Positions 40,612 to 53,038 are shown, counted from the first letter of the stretch. The stretch is DNA of 64,000 nt from Elgaria multicarinata webbii (GCF_023053635.1 NC_086179.1:2618001-2682000); one strand, 5' to 3'. A program made the numbers and translations. The notes: generated by a model from the letters alone, not told the origin.

Positions 40612-43586
40612 CTACAGCACAGTCTGGCAGACAAAAGACATCCTAGTTTTGCAGTCTCCATCACTCCATTTCATAAAACCTGGAAAGTAAAAGTGAAAGC
40701 AAGTCAGAGACATCCTTGTCTTTCCACTGGACATGGGGAAATTTTCATCAGGCCGCCATTTTGAAGCAAACTGACCTAATTTCCACTCCCCCCTCTCCCC
40801 CCAGCCCTGGACTAAAAGCTTATCAGAAAACAGTTACTCTTAAGATGCTGAACTTCTACAAATTGTGTCATGTGGTTCTCAGCACAAGAATTGTGTACAA
40901 ACATGTGTACATTGAAGAAATGTACACACTAGAGAGCCTCTAGTGTGGCTCTCCCACACTAGAGGCCTTCAAGAGGCAGCTGGACAGCCATCTGTCAGGG
41001 ATGCTTTAGGGTGGATTCCTGCATTGAGCAGGGGGTTGGACTCGATGGCCTTGTAGGCCCCTTCCAACTCTGCTATTCTAAGATTCTATGATTCTATGAA
41101 AACAGTGTACCCCGCCCGCTTGCTTGCCCATCCCCCCCACTCGCCATGTCCGCCCCCACTCGCTCGCCTGTCCGCCCCCCACTCGCCATGTCCGCCGCTT
41201 GCTCACTCGCCCGCCTGTCCCCCGCTCACTTGCCCATCTGCCCCCCCTTGCTCGCCCCGTCCGCCCACCGCTCGCCATGTCCGCCGCCCGCTCACTCACC
41301 CGCCAATCCCCCGCTCACTTGCCCATCCGCCCCCCGCTCGCCGTGTCCGATACCCCCTCCGTCCCCCGTCCCCAATCTCTTTGCCCTGGCCCCGTTCTCC
41401 TTCCCCCCCATCCACCATGTCTGATGCCCCCCTGCCCGATCGCCCACCCGATCACCATTCCCGCCTGATCACCCGCCCACCCGATCACCCACCCGCCACG
41501 TCCAATGCCCCCTCCGCCCGCCCACCCCGTCCGTGATCTCCCAACCCTGGCTCCGCTCTTCCCCCCATCTCTCCCACCGAGTCCGCTCTTTCCCCCCCAG
41601 CCCCCATCTTCCCCACCATGATTTTAACACACACACCCCGCACAGCACTCCTATGGAGCATTGTGCCCAGTGCATGGCTTCTCCCAGCTACTCGCGAGTA
41701 AGCAAGCAGCCGGGAAAAGCCACGGAACCAACTAGACCTTCCGCTCAGCCCGGGGCTCAGCCCGGGGCTGCGGAAAAACCAGGCCAGAAGTGGATCCGGT
41801 TATCCCAGGTCAAGGGAGGGTTTAGCCCGGCCTGATCCCGGGATCCCCTGTGCGTCGTCTGCACGCACAGCAGGGAGCCCAGGCCTCGCACTGGGCTAAA
41901 CCCTCGTCTAGCAACTGCCTAATTACACCTGGCTCGTTATCTCTGTTGCTGACTATGCTTCACTGCTGGTTCAGCTAAAGAAGACTGTATTCAGCTGAAG
42001 ACTGTATTCAACTGTATTCAACTGTATTCTTCAACTGTTTTCAAATGAAGAAGACACCTCTGTCAAAACACGTTTGACCTGTTTTTAATTATTTTGTTTT
42101 AAAATATTTGGTGTATACTTGTATATTATACGGCTCTTATTAGTTTTTATGTGCTATTTTTTCACTTTCAATGTGTACCAATGCTCGTTATAGCCATCAA
42201 GCATCGGTGATAGTATTTAGTAAATACAACCATTTTCCTTAACTCTTGTCTTGTCGGTATGAGATTTTGACACAAGCAAATTCCTGCGAAGCAGAGACAG
42301 ATATGGAGGACTTCAGGGTGGGCTCCAGTTAGGAGACGCTCAAGCTTGCTGAAATTCTCCAAACTTCACTTCAAAATTTGTTTCGGTTCTTTCCCGTTCT
42401 TGTTTGTGAGCAATTTTTCGGTTCATTTTTCAAGTACACGTTTTGCAAGTTTGGAATTTGAGGGCATTTTCAGAGAACACGGGCTGCTGTCCATGTTCAC
42501 GTTAGGGGTTGCAAATGGGGTATTTTCAAGTGAGCTGCAAACTGAAACAAAATTCACTTACATCCCTGGTTAGGGTTTCTATAGAAGGCAATATCATACC
42601 ATCTGTAGAGTCTCCTCTCACAATTCTCTGTGACACTTAAAGGGACAGGAACTTTCTGAAAATCCTATTTTTATTTACAAATGATTGAACTTACCAGTCT
42701 GTAAATTGGTGAGAGGTGGGAGAGGAACTTTGAGTTGAAGGACTAGCGCCCCCACCCCACCCCTGCCCGCCTCCAATGTTGTAAGTATGTCATACTTGAA
42801 GAATTCAACCTGAAGCATGGACTTGTAGCACAATTTTTAGGAGGGCGACCAGATGCAATAGAGGACAGGACTCCAGGACATGAAATGGTGAAGTGGTAGA
42901 CAGAGGCCTCATCTACACCAAGCAGGATATGGCACTGTGAAAGTGCTATGAAAGCAGTATATAAAAGGCAGGAGTCACACTACTGCTTTAGAGCGGTATT
43001 GAAGTGCACTGCAGGATCTGCACTACTGCTTTATAGTGGTACTGAAGTGCACTGACAACTGTTGGGGCCCAGGACACATCTACACCAAGCAGGATATACC
43101 AATATGAAAGTGGTATGAAAGCGTTCTATAGCGGTCTGTGGGGGATCTACACTACTGCTTTTAAAGCGCTTTAAAGCGTGTCCTGGGCCCCAACAGTTGT
43201 CAAAACTGTTATAAAGCGCTTTAAAGCAGTAGTGTAGATCCCCCTGTGTCAATGGGCCCCAACACTGGTCAGGGCACTTCAATACCGCTCTAAAGCAGTC
43301 GTGTGGCTCCTGCATTTCTATACCACTTTCATACCGCTTTCATAGTGGAATATCCTGCTTGGTGAAGATGAGCCCTAAGAGAGAGCGGGGGCAGGGGAAT
43401 AAAATGGAGTTCTCTCCCCCAACCCCTGCCTGTAAAAAAAGCAGCACATTCCCAGTTTCATTCTTCTGTAGAACTAAACTAAAGGAAGCCTTGTTTTCCT
43501 CTGGTCTGCTGGCGCTAAACAAGGTTTTTGCCAAAGTGTTTCATATTTCCCAAAGTGTTTTATGCACAAAGTGAGAGGAAAGAACA

Positions 43587-43619
<33 letters not shown>

Positions 43620-44957
43620 TGTGAAGTCTGGGAAAGATGGAGAAGGGGGGAGGGAAACATCAAGAAAGCCTGGGTCTTTTTGCTGCTCACGATCATGGAA
43701 AACTTCCAGTACAGTTTCTCAAACGGTTCAAACACCTTGCAAATTCTCAGCTCTCCTGGGACCCGGGTTGGCCGAGCTTCTCCTCACCTGATGTGATGGA
43801 CATATAGACACAGAGTTGTCCTAGTGTGTTGGTGGGCTCCCCAACGTTCCACGGCTTGAAGTTGGGTGGTGATAAATCGATCCATTTCCACTTCCCGACC
43901 TTCAACCATATGCGTACAAGGAAAAGAAAGATGAAAAATGCAAATATGTTCTAATGTGCATTAAGACATGAGCCGTTTTTGGGAGGCCTGGCATTGCTAG
44001 CTGTTGGCTAAAATTGTCCTTCTACACGTGCAACTATGTGCATAAGCAGGGGGCACCAAGGTTGCGGGCTTTTTAATTCATTTGGAGGCCTGCTGTTCTT
44101 CCCCTAACAGACCAGCAGATTGTGTCCCAAGCAAACTGTCAATGATGTTACGCTTACTCCGGTCAAGGAAGCTTGTAGTCTTGGCTTCATATTTGACTCC
44201 TCGCTCTCCTTTATTCCTCATATTGAGGCAGTAGCTAAATCCTGTCGCTTTTTCCTGTATAATATTGCCAGGATTCGATCATTTCTGTCTATCTCTTCTG
44301 CCAAGACGCTTGTTCATGCACTGGTTATTTCTCGGTTGGACTACTGCAATCTTCTTCTCTCTGGCCTTCCTTCTTCTCACATCAGTCCATTGGTTTCTGT
44401 CCACCACTCTGCCGCTAAGATCATCTTCCTGGCTCGCCGCTCTGACCATGTTACTCCACTTCTGAAATCTCTTCATTGGCTTCCAATTCACTTCAGAATC
44501 CAATATAAACTTCTCCTGTCGACCTTCAAAGCTTTTCACGGTCTAGCTCCTTCCTATCTCTCCTCTTTCATCTCACACTATTGCCCCGCTCGTCCTCTTT
44601 GCTCCTCTGATGCCATGTTTCTCGCCTGCCCAAGGGTCTCTACTTCCCTTGCTCGGCTTCGTCCATTTTCCTCTGCTGCCCCTTACGCCTGGAACGCTCT
44701 TCCAGAACATTTGAGAACTACAAGTTCAATCGTAGCTTTTAAAGCTCAGCTAAAAACTTTTCTTTTTCCTAAAGCTTTTAAAACTTGATGTTGTTTGGAC
44801 TTTACACTGTTAGTTTTACCCTACCCTGTGCCTGTTTACATTCTCTTCCCCTCCTTATTGCTTTACTATGATTTTATTAGATTGTAAGCCTATGCGGCAG
44901 GGTCTTGCGATTTACTGTTTTACTCTGTACAGCACCATGTACATTGATGGTGCTATA

Positions 44958-44989
<32 letters not shown>

Positions 44990-47900
44990 AATAATAAATA
45001 TGCCAATGACTTTTTCTGGCCTTCCCGCCTTCTCCCTCCCCTTCATGCAGCTCCCCTTCCAAGCCCATCCTCACTTTCCCCCGTCCCCCTGCTTCCACAG
45101 ACATAGAGCCACACCTTCCCCCTGGTTGGAACCCAAGTAGTGAAAGAAGGAAGTCCAGGGCTGGGCACTCACATCTTTGGGGGCATGCATTCCGATCCAG
45201 ACCATGTGAACATCCGGGTAATTGGCAATGATGTACTTGGCCAGGACAGCATTCTCTTGTTTTGAGAGAAAAGACGCCAGGTGGCCTTTCCGGCCGTAGC
45301 TCTGACATGCCACCTGGAAGAGAACGAGGGGTATTTATCTAAACTTGCCACCAAAGATTCCTACACACACACACACACAGAGTTCCCCACAGGCTGGCCA
45401 TTATCATAGATCCCTGCTGTTATCTTCCTCTGAGCCCCATTAGGGAAGGAATCCCAGGAGGATCCATGGGGCAGATTGGAGAGCCTGGCAGAATGGGTCA
45501 GGCCTTCTATCCCCCTGTCTTTGGGAGACTTAGGCTGGGGAGGAGCCATGACAGTGCAAAGTCGGATAGGCTCAGGTTGAGTCCTTCCATGGCTGCACTG
45601 TTCCTTCACCATAACCTGCCATTTTGTTTTTGAAGGAGAAGACGTTGCTGAAGACGGTTCAGAAGCTGCAGCTCGTGCAAAATGCAGCAGCCACATTGAT
45701 TTCGGGAACCAGAAGGTTCGACCATATAACACCTGCTCTGGTCCGCTTGCACTGGCTGCCTGTATGTTTCCAAGCCCAATTCAAGGTGCTGGTTTTGACC
45801 TATAAAGCCTTACAGGGCTTGGGACCACAATACTTTCTGCCTCTCCCGACATGAACCTACCCGCACACTGCACTCAACATCTAAGGTCCTCCTCCGGGTG
45901 CCTACTCCGAGAGAGGCTCGGAGGGTGGCAACGAGGGACAGGGCCTTTTCGATGGTGGCCCCCAGACTCTGGAATGATCTCCCTGACGAGGCTCCCTTGG
46001 CACCAACGCTGCTATCTTTCCGGCGCCAGGTTAAGACTTTCCTCTTTGCCCAGGCATATGGCGGCACATCTTACTCACCCACATGTTTAGTTTTTTAACA
46101 GTTTTTAATGCTTTATGTGTGTGTGTTCTGTATTTTAGAATTTTAAATTTTGTATACTCATTTTATCTTAATTTTAGAATTTCTGTAAACCGCCCAGAGA
46201 GCCATGGCTATGGGAGCGGTATATAAGTGAAATAAATAAATAAATAAATAAATAAATCTGAAAATACTTTTGGGAATCTGGATGGCAATCTTGCATTTTT
46301 ACTGCATCATAACCCTACAATCTTCAAGCAGCGATTTATAAGAGGATTTGCAGTCTTGTTCACATAAAGCAAACTTTCCCAAGTACTAAGGGCCAAGTTA
46401 GAGATATCAGTACATACTTCTTTGCATTTAACATGCAGGTTTTAGAAGAAGCAAGGAACAGCAATGTGAGCTGCTATTTGCATTGGGGGGAAATCCAACC
46501 CAAGGGGGACTCCGGTCCAATGGAAATCACAGTGATAATTATCTATTGCCAGAGGAGGGATTTTATTCATGACCTCAGCAAAGAAGGAAAGGGTTAAATC
46601 CCCCCTCCTGCCCACACACACATTCACCTATTACAATCCCAATGATATTTACATTTTTTAAAACTGGACATTAAATCCAAAAATACATCCCATCTCCAAG
46701 TCCATTCTCTGCCATTGAATCCAAAAATACATCTAACATCACACTTAGTTTGATTCTCAGTTAGGGATCAGCATATCTATCGAGTCCATTTCTACAGAAG
46801 TCCTCCTTTTCCTGTCTCCAAGTCCATTGTCTGCCAGTTCTGTAAAGTTTCTTTGTTTTCACAGAAAAAGATCTATCTATCTACCTATCTAGGTGTATAA
46901 ATTTGTGGCCATTTTTTCCAATGGATGTATTAATGGACACATTTCCTCATTGTCTAAAGTGTGTCAGTTTAGAGATGCATGCCATGGTTTTGCACATTTT
47001 TCAAATGTCTGCATATTTCTGTTGTGGAGCAAATTGCAAGCCCATGAATGTATGGATTTCTACCGCAAAGTGCATCTATTTCTGCATTCCGTTCTGGGAG
47101 GTGTTGAATAGATCAACCTGTAAAAAATTAAAAATTAAAAAAGGCGGGGGGGGGGGGAAACCTCAGCAGAATGAAGAAGAGAAGATTGAGAAGGAGACAT
47201 GATAGCACTCTTCAAATACTTAAAAGGTTGTCACAGAGGAGGGCCAGGATCTCTTCTTGATCCTCCCAGAGTGCAGGACACGGAATAACAGGCTCAAGTT
47301 AAAGGAAGCCAGATTCCAGCTGGACATCAGAAAAAACTTCCTGACTGTTAGAGCAGTACAACAATGGAACCAGTTACCTAGGGAGGTGGTGGGCTCTCCC
47401 ACACTAGAGTCATTCAAGAGGCAGCTGAACAACCTTCTGTCAGGGATGCTTTAGGGTGGATTCCTGCATTGAGCAGGGGGTTGGACTCGATGGCCTTGTA
47501 GGCCCCTTCCAACTCTGCTATTCTATGATTCTATGATTCTATGAATTTCTCATCCATCCCTAAATTCTCAGTGACACTTTTAGGGTGCAATCCCATATGT
47601 ATGTTTAGACGGGGGGGGGGGGGGGAGTCCTCAAACTCCCATCATCCCCCAGTCAGCACAGCTGGGGAAGTTGCCTAAGCATGCATGTCACTGGGCCCTT
47701 AGTGAATTATTGAGAGGGAAAGGGTGTGTTTAATTCATCTGTAAACTTATCATCTGGTGTCCATTTCTGGTCTTGGACTGAAAGGTTTTGAGAGGCAAGA
47801 GTGGGCCCTTCAAGGAACTGAAGTCAATCCCACCCGTAACTAGAGCCCAAGTGGACCAAGGTCTTAGCTAGACCTAGTGGTGTAGCGAGACAGAAGGGTG

Positions 47901-50900
47901 AAGATCTCACGATATTTTTATCACAAGATCTCCCCCTCTGTTCACACACGGTGCGTGGCGATCTCAGAGGAAGAGGCGTTGCGCCCGCCATTTTTAAAAA
48001 AGAGACTGGAGCGTTCATGCGTAAAACGTAAGTCATTATTTTTTTTTAAAAAAAAAATCCCCACTCCCCCACCCCCGATGGGTGCAGAGCTCATGAGAAG
48101 CTCTTTGCCCCGTGGGCGGGTTCCGGCTTCTTGCGAGGAACCAGAAAAACTGGGGCTAGAGTGTAGGGTGAGATCCCGGAGCAAGGGAGGGCTCATTCCT
48201 TCCTGATCCCAGGATCCCCTGTGCGTCATGTGGACTCACAGCGACGATCCCGGGGATTGCCCTGGAATTTCGCCCCATCTAGCAAAGGCCCAAGACTCCA
48301 GTGGAGCATCTAGCTGGCCAGTGAAGTGATGCGTCCAATCTAGGGAGAGAAGAAAAGAATTTCATTTCAGTTCATTAGAATGAACCAAAATGGCAAATTT
48401 CATCCTATTCGGGACAGAAAGAACTTGAGATGTTACTTTTATTATTAAGTGAATTTGGGAAAATATGAAACTGACAGCTTCCTCCATGCAAGTCCGGGGC
48501 TTTGAGTGTTTAGCTTTTAAAAGTCTGGGTGCACTCAGCCACGTTTATGGTTCTGAATTTGGGTTGCCATTTCTGCTTTGCTTTTTTTTCCCCTGACCGG
48601 CTCCTCATGGTTGAAAGTTACATGGCCGTCAGCCACAACGCGGTCCTCTCTGTGCTGGGGATAGCTCTACTGAATATCTGTTGAATTTGGCCCAAGCAGT
48701 TCGGTGAGAATTCAAATGCAGGCGAAAGCAAAACTGGCTGATTTGTCCATCCCTAGTTCAAGCTGTGTGTTGTGGCTGTGGGTAGAGGGTTGATGGACAC
48801 AAGAGCTCAGAGAAGGGAGATGTCCTACGATGCTCCCAAGAAATGCCTCTTACCTCTGCATCTGGCCATGATCGCTTTTCAGTAAAGACTCCGTAGCATT
48901 TATTCCCGTAGTGAATCCATCCTCTGCTGCAGGTTTTACCTTCAACGGCTGCCCAGGGAAGAGAAAGCACAGTCTTTGGCTTGCGCCTCATAAATGATAG
49001 TCAGCAAATGGAGGGCGGCCCCTACTCCCTCCCCACAAATCCGCTCCCCACCCCTGCCAAAATGGAAGGTGGAGGCAGGAAGAAAGGTTTTTATTTTATT
49101 TTTATTTTTATTTATTACATTTTTTATACCGCCCAATAGCCGAAGCTCTCTGGGTGGTTCACAAAAATTAAAACCATAATAAAACAACCAACAGGATAAA
49201 AGCACAAATACAAAATACAGTATAAAAAGCATAACCAGGAGAAAACCACACAGCAAAATTAATATAAGATTAAAATACAGAGTTAGAACTGCAAAATTTA
49301 AATTTAAGTTAAAATGAAGTGGGCAGTTCTATACCTTGTTACAGTACCGTGAGATTAGCCTAAACCAGGAGTATGCCCTGCGGAAAATAGAGCTGTGCAA
49401 CGCACACACACAAACCGGTTCCGGGCCCGTTCCAGAACTTCCGGATCAGGCCCGAACTGGTTCAGGTCGATCCGACCCTCCCCCGATCCACTCCAGAACC
49501 AGATAGCGGAGGTAGGTAAGTGGGGAAGGGGGAACAAAATGGGGGCTGAATAGGTCCCCCCTCCCCCACTTACCTGGCGCCGCTATTGCCGCATGGACAG
49601 CAGTGGCGGCGGAATCAGGTAAGCCCCTCCCCCCACTTACCTGCGTCCGTAGCGGTCCAGGCAGCAGCTTCAACTGCGGCCCATAGCCTACTTCCGGCTT
49701 GAGGCCTGGGCCTCAGTTGAAGCCGCCGCCTGGACCACGACGAATGCAGGTAAGCTCCCCTGCCCCCTGCCCCCTTACCTGGCTCTGCTGCCGTCACCGC
49801 ACAGCCCCTCCCCTCTCTTTGGCCCCTCCCTCAGCCACGTATCATTTGCTGCTTTCTTGGCTTTTGCACAGTTTTCTCCCCCATTCTATAAGTTTCATAG
49901 ACTCATAGAATCATAGAATAGCGGAGTTGGAAGGGGCCTACAAGGCCATCAAGTCCAACCCCCTGCTCAATGCAGGAATCCACCCTAAAGCATCCCTGTC
50001 AGATGGTTACCCAGCTGCCTCTTGAAGGCCTCTAGTGTGGGAGATCCCACCACCTCACCAGGCAACCGATTCCATTGTACTGCTCCAACAGTCAGGAAGT
50101 TTTTCCTAATGTCCAGCTGAAATCTGGCTTCCTTTAACTTGAGCCCGTTATTCCGTGTCCTGCACTCTGGAAGGATCGAGAAGAGATCCTGGCCCTCCTC
50201 TGTGTGACAACCTTTCAAGTATTTGAAGAGTGCTATCATGTCTCCCCTCCATCTTCTCTTCTCCAGGCTAAACATGCCCAGTTCTTTCAGTCTCTCTTCA
50301 CAGGGCTTTGTTTCCAGACCCCTGATCATCCTGGTTGCCCTCCTCTGAACACACTCGATGCCTCTCCTATGGCTTGGTAACTGGTAGTAAGAGCTCGAAC
50401 CTGAACTATGCTGGTATTTTTTGTGGTTTCGGCCCCACCTTTTGGCCACTGGAATGCAGCGAGGAGGGTTTCTCCAGCATGGAATTCTGCCCCTGGGCTG
50501 AAAGAGATTCCACACCACTGCTTTTGACAAGGGCTCTTACGGGTTGTGTAAAATCCGTTCTATCTGTGTTTTGTGGATTGTCGGATGTCCATTGTGCACC
50601 CATTGAAGTAATCAGATTTTTTTTTCGTTCCCAAATTTTTGCAAATGTGATTTTTTGCAAATGCAAATTTGTGCAAATTGGCACATGCGATCGCATGTGC
50701 AATTTCCCACTAATTGTGCAAATACCCTAAAATGCCTATGGGGCAAAATGCGCAATTTTAATTTTTGCGTAATTTTCCATGACAAAATTTGTGCAAAATT
50801 CCCAAAGGTTAGAAACTCAGTCTGCAAGTCAGTAGAATCTACCCGACATGGGTAACGCCAGTCTTCTGCAGAATCCACAGGTCAGATTCTTAGAAATCAA

Positions 50901-51037
50901 TTCTGGATTTCTCCAACTTCCCCACTTTTGACTAACAGGGCTGAATTCTGAGAATCCTTTAGAGACTCACCTTGCAAGGAGAAGCTGTTGATCAGAAGGC
51001 CCAAAAGGAAGAGGTGGAGACACGTGACTGCCTCCAT
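40612..51037 (-). CDS. Gene C: secreted C-type lectin, EPT-type loop, 160 aa, five coding exons
   Basis: Complement join 51037-50971, 48948-48854, 45313-45173, 43899-43788, 40679-40612. Phases 1,0,0,1. Signal peptide 1-22 (MEAVTCLH...NSFSLQ). Lectin fold: C29-S-R-G-W33, C40, C57, KGHLASF 63-69, WIG 93-95, WKW 105-107, C131, C148, C156, all six usual cysteines. The sugar loop reads E122-P-T124-N125 with Q129 where B has E, and WSD (143-145) where the family has WND, so calcium-dependent binding is doubtful. Exon 4 is one codon shorter than in A and B. Exon 1 differs from that of gene B by only a few residues in 'LLGLL', and both end SVL/TVL, so B and C look like a tandem duplicate pair. The ATG directly follows an AG acceptor (tatag|ATG). 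The first exon with a weak promoter is at 53639-53733. Confidence 0.88.
40945..41098 (+). repeat. CR1 LINE 3' end
   Basis: 'cactagaggccttcaagagg' to octamers. Antisense in intron 4 of gene C. Confidence 0.9.
41105..41921. repeat. C-rich degenerate minisatellite inside a MITE
   Basis: 41105-41500 repeats variants of 'cgctcgccatgtccgcc' and 'ctcacttgcccatccgcccc'. The right part (to CGTCTAGCAACTGCC) matches the 3313-4152 element, so this is probably an expanded copy of it. Confidence 0.6.
42905..43377. mobile_element. Palindromic MITE, GGCCTCATCTACACC ends
   Basis: Ends GGCCTCATCTACACCAAGC ... CTTGGTGAAGATGAGCCC. Contains an internal second start (acatctacaccaagcaggat), so it is a copy within a copy. 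Same family as the outer element 57521-61806. Lies in intron 4 of gene C. Confidence 0.65.
43587..43622 (+). repeat. (TG)n microsatellite
   Basis: About 17 TG units with one TA, near exon 4 of gene C. Confidence 0.9.
44105..45000 (+). repeat. LINE C-terminus, second L2-like family (intron 3 of gene C, antisense)
   Basis: A 222-codon open frame from 44120 has SRLDYCNLLLSGLPSSHISP, SLHWLPIHFRIQYKLLLSTF and AWNALPEHLRTTSSIVAFKA. Ends 'caccatgtacattgatggtg' then (AAAT)n. Distinct in sequence from the other L2 copies. The uninterrupted frame suggests a fairly recent insertion. Confidence 0.9.
45640..46257 (+). repeat. L2-type LINE (intron 2 of gene C, antisense)
   Basis: 'cagaagctgcagctcgtgca' through RRQVKTFLFAQAYGGTS and the (AAAT)n tail. 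Confidence 0.9.
46260..47160. other. Intron 2 of gene C, nothing recognised
   Basis: No exon or named repeat; a (ATCT)n scrap near 46872. Confidence 0.4.
47163..47545 (+). repeat. CR1 LINE 3' end
   Basis: Encodes TVRAVQQWNQLPREVVGSPT, then octamers. Confidence 0.9.
47859..48290. mobile_element. Harbinger-like MITE, long form
   Basis: Ends GGTCTTAGCTAGACC ... CATCTAGCAAAGGCC with CAA on both sides. Interior like 22315-22781. Confidence 0.7.
49096..49320 (-). repeat. L2-type LINE 3' end (intron 1 of gene C, sense)
   Basis: Standard tail 'accgcccaatagccgaagct' and body to 'agttaaaatgaag'. Confidence 0.85.
49390..49810. mobile_element. hAT-like element remnant, AGAGCTGTGCAAC end
   Basis: Left end and interior (cttacctg.. 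repeats, inverted 'tcaactgcggccca'/'tgggcctcagttga') match the 15667-16437 family. The right end is eroded near 'cgcacagcccct'. No target duplication found. Confidence 0.55.
49897..50358 (-). repeat. CR1 LINE 3' half
   Basis: Minus reading VQRRATRMIRGLETKPCEER to NHLTGML, then octamers at the left. Confidence 0.92.
50590..50880. other. AT-rich block with 20-bp palindrome
   Basis: Repeated 'tgcaaa' words and a perfect palindrome GCACATGCGATCGCATGTGC at 50681-50700. Within intron 1 of gene C. Function unknown. Confidence 0.5.
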
Positions 51038-51054
51038 CTATACTTTGGAAAGAA

Positions 51055-51165
51055 GAGAGAAGCGCATAGTTAAATTACGGAACTCACGACCACAAGATTT
51101 AGTGATGGCCACCAATTGGGATGGCTTTAAAAGGGAGTTGGATAAATTCCTGGAGGCAAAAGCCT
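51055..51165 (+). repeat. CR1-like LINE scrap in the 5' intron of gene C
   Basis: 'gcgcatagttaaattacgga' to 'ggataaattcctggagg' encodes IVKLRNSRPQDLVMATNWDG. The junction with the gene C exon is the same as at 57164. Confidence 0.75.
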
Positions 51166-51169
51166 TGAT

Positions 51170-51705
51170 CTGAAGTTCTTCTGTGGAGGTCCCATAGTGA
51201 AAGAATGGACAGTATTACTGCCTCCTCGTTTTGCACTGCAGAAGAAAGAGGTCAAAGGAGTGGGAGAGGAGTGGGGTCAATTCAGTGCTGCTCACCCTGT
51301 TTCCTTTGGCTGGCTGGCCCCAATTTGTTTTTCTCAGAATACCCCCTAAGAATAATACTGTGCCCATACGTCTAGGGAAACAGAAAATGAAATCTGCCAA
51401 CCGAATAAGCCAGGCAGAGGGCTGGCGAATTTTGTGTCACACTCTCTTCAAATAACTGAAATGCCCTCCAGTTTTGTGGCCAACACATGGGGCTGTAAAA
51501 CTGGGCATTTTGATCCAGGACTAGCACAGATGATTATCTTGAACAGGAAAGGCATCTGCAAATTCCCATTTTCAACACAAAGTACCTGTACGGTTGACAG
51601 AAATGATCAAATAACCTTGTAGATACTGAGCCTAACTTCTTTTACCGAGATAGCTGGGTCTATCTTACTCTGGCTGGGTATTAAATTGGCTTACCACTGG
51701 TATTA
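51170..51705. other. 5' intron of gene C, nothing recognised
   Basis: No repeat or exon identified. Confidence 0.35.
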
Positions 51706-51707
51706 AT

Positions 51708-51832
51708 TCATAGAATCATAGAATAGCAGAGTTGGAAGGGGCCTCTAAGGCCATCGAGTCCAACCCCCTGCTCAATGCAGGAATCCACCCTAAAGCATCC
51801 CTGACAGGTGGTTGTCCAGCTGCCCCTTGAAT
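51708..51832 (-). repeat. CR1 LINE 3' end
   Basis: From octamers to 'tccagctgccccttgaa'. Confidence 0.9.
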
Positions 51833-52029
51833 TGGTGACATAAACTTTAATACATTGATCTGTAGATTTAACTCAAGTATTTTAACCATAGATTCAATTT
51901 TCCTCTTAGATTAACTGATAAGCTGAAAAAGAAGCAAAGTTGTACAGTTCTTATAGAGGCCACCACAGTGCAAGCTGCAAAGGTTGGCTACCTCTGTAAA
52001 TTTACTCTAGCATTCCTAATAATAATAAT

Positions 52030-52108
52030 AATTTATTTTTATTTATTTATTTATTTATTTATTACATTTTTATACTGCCCAATAGCCGAAGCTCTCTGGG
52101 CGGTTCAA
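52030..52108 (-). repeat. L2-type LINE tail
   Basis: (TATT)n then 'ctgcccaatagccgaagctc'. Confidence 0.85.
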
Positions 52109-52329
52109 ATAAGAATCACACAACAATTTCTTTATTAAAGGTGTCTTAAAAAATTGATGGAAGTCTTCAGAAAAGTATCTAGACTTGGATAGTATTTTTT
52201 AAAAAAACCACACAACTTCATTTAATTCTGGTGATTTAAAAATGGATTAAGATGATCCACAACAAACATTATGCTAAACTATTGATGAACGGCATCATCT
52301 CTGACATAGGATAATTTTTATTTTATTCA

Positions 52330-52565
52330 TTTACTATTGCATTTATATCCCACCTTTTTTCCTGCAAGGAACCCAAGGCGGCATACATAATCCTCCTCCT
52401 CTCCATTTTATCCTCACAACAACAACCCTACGAGGTAGGTTGGGCTGAGAGTCTGTGACTGGCCCAAAGTCACCCAGTGAGTTTCAGTGGCTGAGTGGGG
52501 GACTAGAACCCGGATTTCCCAACTCCCAGTCCAACACTCTAGCCACTACACCAACCTGTCTCTGG
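52330..52565 (-). repeat. tRNA-derived CORE-type (MIR-like) SINE
   Basis: Read on minus: A-box region 'ggtgtagtggctagagtgtt', B-box 'GGTTCTAGTCC', CORE 'gtgactttgggccagtcaca', then 'ctacctcgtagggttgttgt' and an L2-like 3' end. Full-length or nearly so. Not a functional tRNA. Confidence 0.85.
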
Positions 52566-53038
52566 ATAATATACCATAATAACACAAGACAAGGATGGTC
52601 AGTGTCTCCTCTGCTTTTTTGCAATATCTATGGGGCTTCTTCATGATGCATATTAGACAAAATAACTGTAAATAAACATTTATAAAATCAAAAATATAAA
52701 ATGTTTTACCGCAGATGATGTTATCTTACATGAGTGATGTACAAAAGGGTGTGTCAGAATTGAACTATTTAATATAATATATTGATATTGCTGAATCAAG
52801 TTTAAGATGATCGGGCAAAAGACTTCCAAAGCAATTTCCATAAAATCAGTAACAAACAAGTCCGTTGCTGAAACTTGCATTTCAGACATGACATACCAGG
52901 AAAAAGTAACGTCGAGGAAAGAAGAAAACAAGGAAACTCACGGTCCAATTGCTAAAGTTATTAAGAAAGGGAATTGAAAACGTGTGGGTTCTTTCTCCAC
53001 AGCATGCTCTAAACGAAAAAGCCCCAAATGCTTCTGGC

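Noticed and set aside
41096-41536. 146-codon Pro/Ser/His-rich frame
   Set aside because: C-rich degenerate minisatellite; all three frames are open for the same reason.
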